64,000 bases of DNA from Aschersonia sp. MBC 622 (Eukaryota > Ascomycota > Sordariomycetes > Hypocreales > Clavicipitaceae), in the NCBI GenBank assembly GCA_030782805.1, contig JARJPL010000392.1, forward strand, positions 1 to 64,000, given 5' to 3'. The notes under the pieces are model-generated. The model saw nothing but the letters and a program-made list of their open reading frames with translations, was not told the origin of the DNA and searched no databases. This document shows, one piece after another, positions 23,916 to 34,865 of this stretch; within the stretch, counting starts at the first letter, position 1, and the number at the start of each line of letters is the position of its first letter. A program made the translations under genes and the position numbers.

Positions 23916-25926
23916 TCAAAGCGGTAATGGCTCGAGCTCCTCAAACAAGATTTCTTGTGGTTTCGGTGCGAGGACTGTCCTGTCTTGACGAAAACCACAG
24001 TCCCAGGCCCTTTGATTTGTCGTGATGCGATAGTTGGAAACAACTTCGACGAGAACAACGCGCATGAGTAAGCTGGCAAAATGCTGGCCCAGGCATTGCC
24101 GTGCACTGACACCGAATCCTACAACATTGTAACTGCTCTCCATCCTTGCTATTTGGTTGAAGCGCTCGGGATAGAAATCGTATCCATTGACCTGGCGCTT
24201 GCCTTCTGGGGTCAAGATGGGACGCGACCACAATGGTGAGTGGATGTTTACGCGCGTAATGTCCACGGTGACATCTGTACCAGCTGGTATATGATAGCCA
24301 TCAACCGTCTTGTCCACATTCGAACGTTCAGGTGGAGAGAACCCTATTAAAAAAAAAATTCAAGTCAGGCTGACAAACTGCCGGCGAGCACACACATAGG
24401 GCACAACTTACAGTCAACTGGGCAGAGCCGGCGGGACTCGGCACAACAAAACTCGAGAAGTGTATTCGATCTTCCCAAGTACTGCTCGAAACCTTGTTCC
24501 TTGCCACTCTGTAAATGCTGTCTTGCTTCATCACGCAGCTTCTGTTGAAGTTGCACGTCGCCAGCGACATTGATTAGCAAGTACGAGAGAGCGGCTGCAG
24601 ACACCTCTAGGTTATCAAGCAAGATCTCATCGACGGTATGCAGAAACTTTGGACAAACGTTAATAAACCAATTTAAACACAGACTTTTGATATGATTGTC
24701 ACCTGTTCTAGAGTAATTTGACCCTGAGGCCCGGTGACGTTGAAGATGTTTTGCAGCGCAATCTTTGTTCCCCTCTGCGGGTCGTCAGATAATTTGACTT
24801 GGACATTTTATATGAGGACGGACCTTTTCGGCTAGAGCAATCATGCGTAAATTAAACTCTTTGAAACCTTGAGTAAATTGTTTGAGTAATCGGTTGGCTC
24901 TCGTGGGTAAAAACTTGTAAACACTGGGAATGATAAACCAAGTGGGAAGCTCAATGAAGCCTAGTTCTTCACGCATTTGTGCCAACTCGCTCAGCTCTGC
25001 AAAGTGCTTGGAAGCAAGTTGGTAAAAAAGTCAAGAAAGTTTTCTGTCCATCGTGGTGACATACCTCCTCAGCTAAATCCTCCCCGTACAAGAATCGAGA
25101 AAGTAATTTTAGAGTAAGCTGTTCACCAAGGCCAGAAGCATCTACGCTGAAAGATGACCCTTTCAACTCTTGGCTTGACAAAGTTTTCGGTATGGACTGC
25201 AACCAGCCGCGGATATCTCTCCTTAAGCAGGGAAGGAATGCCATGCCAGCGCCGTGTGAAAACAAGGGGTCAAAGAGTGACCGAATTGCTTTCCAGTTTT
25301 CACCGTACGCTTGTGCGGGACTATGCCGGAGAAGTCTTGCTACAACGTCAGCGGGATGTAATCCGGGCGGGAGCTTTGCCGTTTGGGCATACTGATTCAA
25401 AAAGTATCCCATATTTCCATATGATGATTTCCGGTGTTCTGTTTTTGTCGCGGTCAGGCTTGTTCCTTAGAGTTACCTCTTCCTCACCATGAAAGCCAAA
25501 CTTACCGCGGACATTTCCGCGGAAAAAAGCTCGTAGATGCTCGGGCGCGCACAAGACCACCTCCTTACGCCACCCGTTATACATGACGTAGGGTCTTCCG
25601 TTGGCTACTTTGAACCCTTCGTCCGAGACCTCGTGCCTAGATGCGCGCGGGAGTGAGTGTGTATAACATGGGGAGAAACAAACAAACTCAATGCATACAC
25701 TTACCCGTGGGTGAATCGGCGAGCTCCTGTGTCTCCCTGTATTTCCTTCATCGCATACCCAGACCCATCTACAAATGTTCCCTAACGAGAGATTTTAGCC
25801 ATTGCCTATTGACCTAAGACGGCAACGCAGCTTGCGTACTTGTGTGTGGCGCCTCAGCAAAAGTGCGATGAGAAAGGAGCATATAACGCCCAATATGATT
25901 TGAAAAGGGTAGTTACTCGTAAGCAT
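23916..25926 (-). CDS. Cytochrome P450 monooxygenase, microsomal
   Basis: An eight-exon model on the minus strand is 25926-25840, 25781-25705, 25636-25506, 25438-25065, 25006-24824, 24774-24703, 24646-24412, 24343-23916, giving 528 residues. Residues 1-25 form an ER membrane anchor (PFQIILGVICSFLIALLL) followed by RR. An I-helix-like segment is LLDNLEVSAAALSYLLINVA, the ExxR motif is in AESRRLCP, and the PERF-type PERFNQIA precedes the heme loop FGVSARQCLG with Cys470 as thiolate ligand. Two introns (25064-25007 and 24702-24647) need AAG acceptors, so those joins are less sure. The heme loop has Ser where Gly is usual. The substrate is unknown; such enzymes often sit in secondary-metabolite loci, and a secreted beta-propeller gene lies across the spacer. 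Confidence 0.82.
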
Positions 25927-26004
25927 CGTGGCGCACTACTGCGAACAGTTTCGTCGCGAAATGGGGTCGTTGCTCAATCTGGAGTTTTTAGATCAGCATT
26001 TGTC

Positions 26005-26014
26005 CTTTTTATAG
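26005..26014 (-). promoter_or_regulatory. TATA box of the P450 gene
   Basis: CTATAAAAAG on the minus strand lies about 80 bp upstream of the P450 start codon at 25926, a normal distance for a TATA element. No competing start lies between. Confidence 0.55.
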
Positions 26015-26827
26015 AACGCCGTCCAAGGGTGGGCAATGTCAGCTTCGGCCAATGGCATGTAGATTGTTGCGTGATGAGTCACTCTCGCTTTGCTTTTTAT
26101 TCAATAATGCCACTGTACCCTCATCAGCGGTCCCAAATGGTCTAATATGTCTTACCAATCTCCAGTCCGATCGGCCAAATCGCGGATAGAGCCCAAAGAT
26201 TGCTCAGACATGGTATTATATATATTCTAACATACATATATAGCCGGTCGGAATTTTGTCTTCTTCTTCTTTATTTAAGGTTTTGACGGCGAAACGAAGC
26301 AGGGGAGTACTAACCACATGAAATACGTACACGCATCTCTACGGTCATATGGGGTGATGATGAAGGCATGAAACACGATGATCTGGTCTCGCGGATCGCA
26401 GCTAGAAAGCGGGGGAATACCCACTCCACCCAATGAACCATAGCTGATTTGCTGATGTCGACCCCGAAAGTAACGGCCGGCAGCAAGACTGAGATTATCG
26501 ACGCCCTCCCTACATACGAGCGGTCAACCAGAGGGTTTCGCTGTGCCGCCAGGATCTTTGGGCAACGTCTGTTTACGCCTGAACGCCAATTACCCATTAT
26601 AAAGAGAGCAGAATATGCCAGTCATTTCCAAGGTTTATTACTCCTTTTTCTCATCATCCAAATTATACCGGTACATCGACGAGGGGACTTATTTACGTTG
26701 GATTTTTCTTAGGTGTACCGTTCCATGGCCATCTAAAACTGCATAGGCAGTAAAACCTTGGAGCGCAGCATCTGCAGTATGCATCAACTACTTCTGGCAG
26801 CCCCTTTTCGAGACTGTAGCGTTGAAC

Positions 26828-26932
26828 CCTGATCCGCACTCTAGCCTCCGTACTCTGGCCCCGATCTCGATACTCTGATCCGCACCCCGACTCCCCGCCC
26901 GCGATACCCTGATGCTCACTCCAACTCTGGCT
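26828..26932. repeat. Degenerate minisatellite
   Basis: Several imperfect copies of a 17-20 bp unit occur, with the core CTGATCCGCAC or CGATACTCTGATCC, and they drift toward the right end. This pattern indicates an old tandem array. It contains no gene. Confidence 0.5.
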
Positions 26933-27742
26933 ACGAAATGCCAAGAGAGAGAAGAAGAATCCTGGTGACAAAACTCTGCTTCTTTCACTCTACTCCCTGC
27001 AAATACCTTTTTAAAGTGGTAATCTAGGGTACTAGCGGCTATACTGGCTACTGCATGGCTGCTGTACTGACAGGGGATACAGTGGGTGTAGACTGGGACT
27101 TTGTGCTATGGCCCGCCGTGGCCTTCTCCGATGTACTCTGAGTCGCGAGTCACCAGCACTTGCAAAAAAAAAAAAAAGAAATCAAGATGATGACGGTACA
27201 ACAGCAGCTTGTCGCTGGTGTTGATGTAGAAGGAGAGTTGATGTGTAATTTGCAACATGCCTTAGTCTAACTAGTACTGGCAAGTTTGGGGGTAATCGGC
27301 CATTTTGACCCCCACGTTAGTTACGCGACACAGACCGGTGAGGGGCAGTGGTCGGCCCGAGCCATTTCGGGCCGCCGTTACTTTTCGCTCTCTCTCTCTC
27401 TTCGGCGCCGCTCCCTTCTCTTGCCATGCAAGATGCAAAAGGCCGCAACTCTTCGGCCAAGCAGATGATGCTGCTTTGTACACGTCAATGTATCCGTTTT
27501 TGTCCGCGCGCGCAAGTTCGCCGCTGGGCTTACGGACCTGGAGATGCAAGTGTCCGGTACCGCTGTCCTGTGCAGTGATGAATCGTCATCAACGGGTGTT
27601 TTGCCCGTCTCTTCGAGGTTGACCATGCTTGCGCACGATAAGTAGGCCTGGTGCCCTCAATCAGTATTCACTCAGTAATGGTCCATGCCTCTAGGCAGTG
27701 TTTTTTGTTTTTCTTTGATATATCTCATATTCATCACTTATC

Positions 27743-28726
27743 ATGCTGTCTTGTTTGCAGGCAATGAGTATTGTTACTCTGGCTCTTACAACACAAGCCG
27801 CATATACTACGCAGCTGCTGCATCAGTTCCCCAGCCACTTGCAATGGGTTGAAAACATGGCCCTGCGCCCAAATGGCAACATCATACTCACCACTTTTGA
27901 TCAAGCCCGCATCTATGAGCTCGATCCCTCCAACAACAACGGAAACCCACCTCGGCTGGTGGCTACCCTGCCCGATGCCGATGTCGTCATCGGCATCGCG
28001 GAGACATCGCCCGATGTCATTGCTGTAGAGGCGGGCCATCTAAACAGGACGAGCTGGCATCTCGATGGATCCGGGCGAATCGACACACTAGACTTTTCAC
28101 GGCTCGATTGTCATGGGCGGCCCAAAGTCCAAACTGTCGCGGCTCTTCCCCAGGCCAAGCTAACCAACGGCATGGCAGCGCTTCCAATGCACAGCCACTT
28201 GGTCTTGAGCGCCGACTCCATCACAGGGACCATCTACCGCACCGACACCAACACCGGCTACGTAGACGTTGCAATTCAGGATCCAAAGCTGGCGCCCCAA
28301 GTTAACCCGGATCCGTTTCTGAAGCTCATCGGTGTCAATGGCTTACAGACGCACGACGGATACTTGTACGTGACAAGCACATCTGCGCAATTCCTCGGCC
28401 GCTACAAGATTGATGCACATGGGAATCCGTTGAGCGAGCTGGACATTCTCGTGACGTATGACGCGCCGCGAAGCCCAGACGACTTTGCGGTTGCGAGAGA
28501 CGGGTCCGTGTTTAGCGCCGTCCCGCCGGATAGCGTTTCCAAGGTCACCATCCCCCAAAACGGTTCAGCCTATGAGATGGCTTTCCTTGTCGACCATGAT
28601 GGAGAGCTGCAGAGGCCGACGGCGGCCATTTTGAGCTTGGATGAGACGACGCTGTATATATCTACAGGAGGCAAGAATGAGGAGGGCGGAAAAGGTGGTC
28701 AGATATTTGCTGTCCGCTTGACGTAA
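27743..28726 (+). CDS. Secreted six-bladed beta-propeller (SMP-30/TolB-like)
   Basis: A single-exon ORF of 327 residues is open from ATG 27743 to TAA 28724-28726. An N-terminal hydrophobic stretch ends in an Ala-rich site (LALTTQAAYTTQ), so a signal peptide with cleavage near residue 20-24 is likely. A second ATG seven codons in (27764) is an equally possible start. The rest is a series of propeller strands: MALRPNGNIILTTFD, VIGIAETSPDVIAVEAG, TNGMAALP, VLSADSITGTIYR, GVNGLQTHDGYLYV, PDDFAVARDGSVF and PTAAILSLDETTLYIS. This repeat style is that of SMP-30/gluconolactonase-like fungal secreted proteins. No clear metal ligands allow a reaction to be assigned. It is divergent from the P450 gene. 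Confidence 0.82.
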   Translation: MLSCLQAMSIVTLALTTQAAYTTQLLHQFPSHLQWVENMALRPNGNIILTTFDQARIYELDPSNNNGNPPRLVATLPDADVVIGIAETSPDVIAVEAGHLNRTSWHLDGSGRIDTLDFSRLDCHGRPKVQTVAALPQAKLTNGMAALPMHSHLVLSADSITGTIYRTDTNTGYVDVAIQDPKLAPQVNPDPFLKLIGVNGLQTHDGYLYVTSTSAQFLGRYKIDAHGNPLSELDILVTYDAPRSPDDFAVARDGSVFSAVPPDSVSKVTIPQNGSAYEMAFLVDHDGELQRPTAAILSLDETTLYISTGGKNEEGGKGGQIFAVRLT

Positions 28727-29712
28727 GGAGGGGGGAACAACAACAATGTTGTACATGGAGGGAAAAAAAAAGGCTTAGATTTAAGCAATTATATATCGTG
28801 ACGCAGAACCCTGGCATGGCTTTCTCACTCCTGGTCAACGGCAACTGCGCCGGCTATTATAAAGAAATGCAAAAAGTCTCCGTGTCAACTGTCACGGCCC
28901 GCGTTTCCTCGGTTATTTTTTTTTTAAAAAAAAAGAAACAAAAAGAAAAAGAAAAAAAAAAAAGAAGCAGATAATCGCCCGAGTAATTTATTCCCTGTCC
29001 ATTCGCAGCGGAGTCCGTCATAATCCGCCAAGCTTTGTGGCGTCTCCAACGACTTCAGCCGCACATGTCCGTAGGTATGCAAGTGACCGACACCCGTCGG
29101 AAACAGTTTAAGTCCAGGGAAAGGATTTTCGTGTGTGTGTTTGTTGCTCTTTTTTCTCACTATAAGACGTCCTTCCGCCATCGCTAGTTCCCGAAATGCG
29201 AACCGCCCACTCCTCGCAGCGGCCCGTAAAGAGAGAGAGAGGGAGGGAGGGAGAGCTTGCTGCTGCTTTTTGAAGCTTCAAAATTTCGCCTACAGGCCAT
29301 TTAACCATTTCATCCTGGGTGGCGTCTTTTCAACCAAACAACCCTTCTTATTTGCGGCGGTTCCACCACATCCCTGTATAGGGCTGGGATCATGTTTTGT
29401 GTGGTCAAAGAGCTGAAAAGAAAAAAAGCGTCAATTACCATTCTTGGACCAGTAATTTAGCGGCGGTCAAGGTCATGGCGAATAAAGAGAGGCCAAAAAC
29501 TGTGGATGATGTCGGGGAACCCAGTTTCAGCTCAATGTTGATCTTCTTACTTAGGTCACTCGTCGTTCATTCTCATCGGGTTCTTCTCTCTGCGGCAAAT
29601 GTACAATACTAATAGTACAAGTAGTAAACTCTAGTAGTGATTGCCGTTGGTGATAACTGGCTCTCTCAAAATCTTTTGCTTCATCGACCAGACATAGATA
29701 GCATTTGCCACC
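28727..29712. other. Intergenic, no gene seen
   Basis: This 1 kb spacer has A-rich runs at about 28758-28770 and 28918-28964 and a GA-rich tract at about 29229-29255. No protein or RNA gene is supported. Confidence 0.55.
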
Positions 29713-30717
29713 ATGCCGAGCTCACACAACGAAAATGACCCTTTTCAACAAGTCAGCCCCGTATCGGCGCAGTCACCGCAAACTCATCCAAGTAGCAACG
29801 TTAGAGACCGCGATGCTGACGCGCCCGAAGCAGTCGACGCTGCCATGACGCCGTCCACCTTTGTCGCCAGTCCCGTCACCGACTACAGCCATGCTGGCGG
29901 CAGCACAGACGAAGGGGCAAAGGAAGTCTTTACGTACGACAAGTCGGACAAGATTGCGGTCCCGACAGCCTACGAGTATCAAACCTCGCCGTATCCGCAA
30001 GTCATCGGTGGCCACAACATTGGCCAGAAGCCAGAGGCCGACCCGGAACAGAGTGTAGGAGCACCTACTGGGCAAAAGCCTCGGCCAAAGATTTTGGGGC
30101 TACAAAGACGAATATTTTATATCCTTCTCATTGCCGCCTGCGTCGTCATCGCCGCGGCGGTCGGAGGGGGTGTTGGTGGCGCGCTGGGATCCAAAAAGTC
30201 AACCTCTACAAGCGGCGGCACCACTGATCCGGCCGCGACCAAGTAAGTGATGAATAACTTGTTCAGTCAAATCACCACGTGCGTCTTCTAAACCCTGTGC
30301 GCCACATCAAGTTCCCCCACGTCTAGCTCGACGCCATCGTCCACGCAAGCCGACGCAACAAGCTCATCGTCCACCTCGTCGGCCCCGAGCGCAACAGCCA
30401 CGTTTCTCAACCAGACGAGTACGAGCTCGGGTCACTTTTTCCAAGGCTTCTCCGAGACCAACATGGCGGGCGAGTACACACGAATTGTGTCCCAGGTTGG
30501 CGGCGCCGACTTTGCGTTTGACATTCGCAGCTACCAATATATTGCGCAAAACACAAACTGCTGCCTCTCATTTTGCACAAACGCGACAAAGGAGGGTTGG
30601 CTAGGGTACGTCTGCGAGTCTAGGAAGCAAAATGCGGCGACGGATGCGTTTTCGCGAGTGTTTGTCTGGTGCAGCGACAAGCGGACAGACGCAGTGGCTA
30701 GAGGACGATGCGCATAG
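29713..30717 (+). CDS. Single-pass membrane protein with Cys-containing outer domain
   Basis: Exons are 29713-30242 and 30327-30717, giving 306 residues. A splice to 30312 also keeps frame and would add five residues. The first about 125 residues are hydrophilic and likely cytosolic. A TM helix follows (IFYILLIAACVVIAAAVGGG, about 132-157), preceded by basic residues. Next come a Ser/Thr-rich stalk and a C-terminal domain of about 90 residues with six Cys, including CCLSFC. The topology resembles fungal wall-sensor-like proteins and small secreted-domain proteins tethered by a stalk. I do not recognise the outer domain. It is hypothetical; the ATG is chosen from the gccaccATG context. Confidence 0.65.
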
Positions 30718-31346
30718 GAAATGATTCGGCCCAAGAATACCAATGAATACTTGTTTGTAGCATAACCGAGTCCTTGCAGCGGGTGCTGGGGATATTCTTT
30801 CTTTTGTGCCATCCTGCTTCGTTACCAGGATCCGAAAGGGTTGGGCCTCGGTGAATGTACTCTGTAGTTGGCTCGGCTACTCTTGACCCTCTGCCTTGAC
30901 AGAAGTACCAGCACAAGCGACCAGTTTGAGGGGAGTTGTTGTAACTGCAGGCCGATGGAGCTGCCTGTAAGTATTCTGCGCGGTAGCAGTTGGTCTCGCA
31001 GTCGCCCAAGCGGCGACAAGCTTCAAGTCGGGCTAATATATGGCACACCAGGTGTTCACGACGGGTTTTCCTCTAGTGCTCGATAATCAATGTATCTGTT
31101 GATGATGAGCGTTAACATTCAGACAAACATGGGCATGTACGTACCACTATAAACTTGATGCAGAACCCATCTGGTCGTGGCATTCAAAGATTGCTCGCGT
31201 ACGGGCTTCTTAGTACAACGCAAAGTGCCATTTTCAAAACACTCAACGTAAAACATACATGACTTCTATCAACACACACTTCAACAATCTAGTGAGAAAA
31301 TTGCTCGCAATGTACATGAAAAATCTGACGCGCGTACGAGGGCTTT
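30718..31346. other. Intergenic between convergent genes, no gene seen
   Basis: This holds the 3' flanks of the membrane-protein gene and the second Zn2Cys6 gene. No supported coding frame or RNA gene. Confidence 0.55.
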
Positions 31347-34051
31347 TCATCCAAGATATTCGTCCTGAATCAAGCTGTACCACGGCTTGTCATCACGCCA
31401 TGAAGCCTCCATGAGCTTGCGTGCGCGCTTAACCTAATGATTATCAGGCGTCAGTAGTTGTCCAGAATAGCGTCAAGACTTTACTTTTCAGCAATTCCAT
31501 ACCTGTTTCATGCCGCACTTCTCCGCACTCTTAAAGCGGGCAAGAATCAGCCTACGCTGTGTGACATCGCTTGTTTCGCATCCAGCAACGAAAAGCGGAA
31601 ATAGGCAAGCCGTGTCAGCTTCCCTTTCTCTGCGTACATGTTGAATACACTCCCATATTCTCTGGACCCCGTCCTGCACCTCTTCATCGCCAGAGCCCTT
31701 GCGCAGGATGCGGCGTCGCAGGTACACAATGCCAGCCCAGTGGAAAGCCTGGTTGGCAGCGTCCATCTCCGTGAGGCTTCTCATGTCAACCTTGTTTTTT
31801 CGGACATGGTGGCAAACCTTGACGGGCTTCGTCATGCTCTCCTTGAATCTGCTCTCGAGGTCCAGTGCCGCTTGCATGGTGGCAGCGTCTGGCCCCTCCG
31901 GGCCGGAGCAGGTTCGAATCTGGGAAGCAAGCTCGACAAGGAGCTGTCCGCAGCGCGTGGTGAAACCCATCACGCAGTCAACCTCCTCTTCGTCATCGAC
32001 AGCGATCCTGTGCAGCAGGTCAAACGGACCAGTCTGGGGCGTAATGTCCTCTATGGGCGGGCTGAGGCTGACTTGGCCCATGGCATCAAGATACGAAAAC
32101 CAACTGAAAATGAAGGAGAGCTCCTCATCCTTTTCATCTTTCGCGCGCATGCTCCGGACACGCTTGTCCACCAGACTGCGCGTAAGATTGAGGTGCTTCT
32201 GCCAGGGAATGTTGGCTCCAAAGGTACTTGGAGATGACTTTTCGAGCGATATCAGAAGCACCATTGAGAGCAGTATATCATCCGGCAGTGGTTTGCTTTG
32301 GTCGTCGAGTTGCACTCTTAGGACAGAGAAAATGTCTTCTGCCCACTCGGCCATCCGCAATTCAGGCTCTATCATTCGCAGGACTTGCGACCGATGCACA
32401 GCTGCAGCAGGCGTCAGCTCATAATGGGAAAGAAAAGGTAAAACAATCTAACCTGCGAAAGCTAGCACCAGGCTCAGGAGAACATCACTTTGGAATGCAA
32501 TAGCTGGCATAAAGGAGCTAAATGGATTAGCGTCTTTATTATGGTACGGTGCCAGGACTATGTTTTGTCAGTTGCGGCTCATCTTTTGGACTTTGCTTCC
32601 TCATACCTTTCGCTGTGTAATTGACAAAGTGGTCCTAGAAAGTTTGTTTCAGCATGAGTAATACTATTGGGCATCCAATCAGTACTCACGAAGAACTGTC
32701 ATTATGTTAGCGAAATTGTTCTTAGAAATACAAGGTGCACCTACCATCATGTTGGTTTCGTCTCTCAATCTGCGCAGCCTTCTTGTCAGCATCTTTTCTC
32801 CGTCTTGTTCGTTTCGAGATATCTTACTTGTCTGGTATAGGAGATATTCCTTTCGGCAGCGAATTGATGGTTTGTTGGTATTCGCTACTGATTATCCAGG
32901 GCGGGTTCCCGGTCGCCGTTTCTGCCTGTTCAGGGATCGTCTCAAAGCTTCCGCCTCTGATCAGCGGGGCGTTCATGTCTCCCATGGCCATCATCCATGG
33001 TTTCCCACTCATGAGACACATCATGCTACAAGTGGGTGCGCTACTGCAGCCGACTTGAGCCATGTACGAGAGGCTGTTTGAGCATTCCACAGAGCCGACT
33101 CCTGTGCCATCAACACTAGATCTACGATCAGACGCCTCAACAGCTGCAGGATCCAACCATATCGAGTGAAGTGCCATCTCATCGCTAGTACAAGACGGAA
33201 CTCTCGAGAGTTGTGGCGAGTTCAGAGTCATGCAACTCAGCATGGGCCCTGTGTTGTTCCATGCACCTGACCACTGGGGATCTCTGGGAGACTGGGCCTG
33301 CTCTAGGTAATATGGTTCCAGCTGGCCGTCATTTTGTGTTGGTCGAGATGCGATGGCTTCTTCGTTGGTCGATATAGTTGATGCGGGACTTTGTGCGGTG
33401 CCAGTGAACTGCATGGTAGCCATGGTCATATCTGTGCTCTCGCTGCCCATGGCGAATTGAAGGTCCACGGACGTCCGATCTAGGGAAAAGGCATCATCCA
33501 TCGATTTAGCCTTCTTCTTTACCACGACAGATGAGCTCATGTCAGAGTTCTGGTGCAAGTCTTGAAAGAGAGTATGCTCAAACTCATAATGTATGGGGCC
33601 CGTGTTGGCTGAGTTTGGCTCGGTTGCAGAACGCTCAAGTGGCACGCCAATACTGTCGGCTGCGGAGGCGTCGACCAGAAATTCGTTGCTGAATAGAGTT
33701 TGCATGGGCAACGCTTCGTCGGTCTCGCCAGCGCCGCTACGGCGCTTTATCCTCCGGCCTTCCCAGTTTAGCCTGATCTTGTAGTCACAAGTATCACCAG
33801 TTTTTGCGCAACTGTGTGGGAGTCAGCCCAACTGCGGCAGCAGAACAAGAGGTGACAGCTCTCTCGTAGTTGAAAGAAGACTCACTTTTGACAAATGGGT
33901 CGTTCCTCTCCGCACTTCACCTTGCGGGATTTGCAGGGCCTGCTTTTTGTCAAAAAGAATGCGAGGGCCGCATATAAGTGGCTACTCACCAGCAGCCAGT
34001 GCGGCTGCGTCGTTTTGGCTCCGAGGATCCTGAGGCTTTTGCGCGAGGCAT
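31347..34051 (-). CDS. Zn2Cys6 transcription factor with fungal_trans_2-like domain
   Basis: A nine-exon model on the minus strand is 34051-33990, 33939-33886, 33811-32828, 32769-32745, 32695-32690, 32634-32607, 32557-32453, 32401-31503, 31433-31347, giving 749 residues. The start MPRAKASGSSEPKRR leads into a complete cluster GCWPCKSRKVKC ... CQNC ... C split over three exons, followed by a basic linker. The middle (about 70-360) is Ser/Thr/Asp-rich and probably disordered. The C-terminal about 350 residues (DHFVNYTAKVLAPY, LLSLVLAFAAVH, FHWAGIVYLRRRIL, ending with a KRARKLMEASW helix) follow the pattern of the fungal-specific PF11951 domain. The 6-nt exon (TTCTTC) has good splice sites, but the frame also survives without it. 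Targets are unknown. Confidence 0.78.
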
Positions 34052-34865
34052 CTCGACTGAATAAATCGAATGTTGAAATTCTGTATGTGATTTGAGTACT
34101 GGCCAACAAGAGGCTCTGAGACACAGCAACAGGTGCAGCAAAGGCGACAGAGCGTGTTGGAGGGTGCACAGGGATTGAGCGAACAGCCACGATTGGCAGT
34201 CGAGTTGGGGTTGGTCAGGTGCTTTAAGTACGGCATGGATACGGAATCAAAAAAATAGAATAATCTGGGAAAACCAGCCGAAACGGACACAAAGGCGTAT
34301 TTAAAGCACATACAAATGAGCAGCAAGAGACGGGACAAGAACATGGTGGGCAAAGAGCGACCCGAACCGACAGGGGTCTTGATTCCAGCTGGCTGGTGAC
34401 ACTTGCCTCACTTTTCAGCCAATGGGGGCGCTGACGATTGAGATACTAAGCAGAATGCGACATGACAGCAGCGCGTGGTGTCAAGCGAGCGGGGAGAGAC
34501 CCGTCTTTAGAGGTCCGTCTTTCCAGGTCGCTGCAGGTGCTCCTTGCCTCATCGGCGGTGTCAAGTTGTTGGCACTGATTGGCAGAATAACCAAGAACTC
34601 ACAGAACTGGGTAGTAATAACCCGGCTCGTCGCGGTTGGTGGGGGAATAACCAGGCTTCACGCTAGCCACCGTGGCTGAAGACGCTATTTGGCTCAGCTC
34701 GGTGACAGCATGGGAGCCTGTAGGAAGAGTGAAACATGGAAACTAGGCGTTTGCGACGGGCCCAGGGCCGTGGTTCTCGTGGTTTTCGACAAGCGAGTTT
34801 GCCGACGATAATAGTTTTGCCATGCGGATTCCGTCTCGCTTCTATTTTTGCATCTATTACCCGTA
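34052..34865. other. Intergenic, no gene seen
   Basis: This spacer holds the promoter of the second Zn2Cys6 gene and the 3' flank of the cyclophilin gene. Nothing else is recognised. Confidence 0.55.

Larger units (their letters stand above)
25927..27742. other. Divergent spacer between P450 and beta-propeller genes
   Basis: This 1.8 kb region holds the upstream regions of two outward-facing genes. It includes the P450 TATA box, a degenerate minisatellite at about 26828-26932 and an A-run near 27163. Small frames (up to 105 codons) have no recognised family. Confidence 0.5.

Noticed and set aside
26150..26205. Short minus-strand exon starting MSEQSLG upstream of the P450
   Set aside because: It has a good ATG and donor, but the P450 has its own TATA box, start and membrane anchor at 25926. 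It could be leader or an unrelated fragment.
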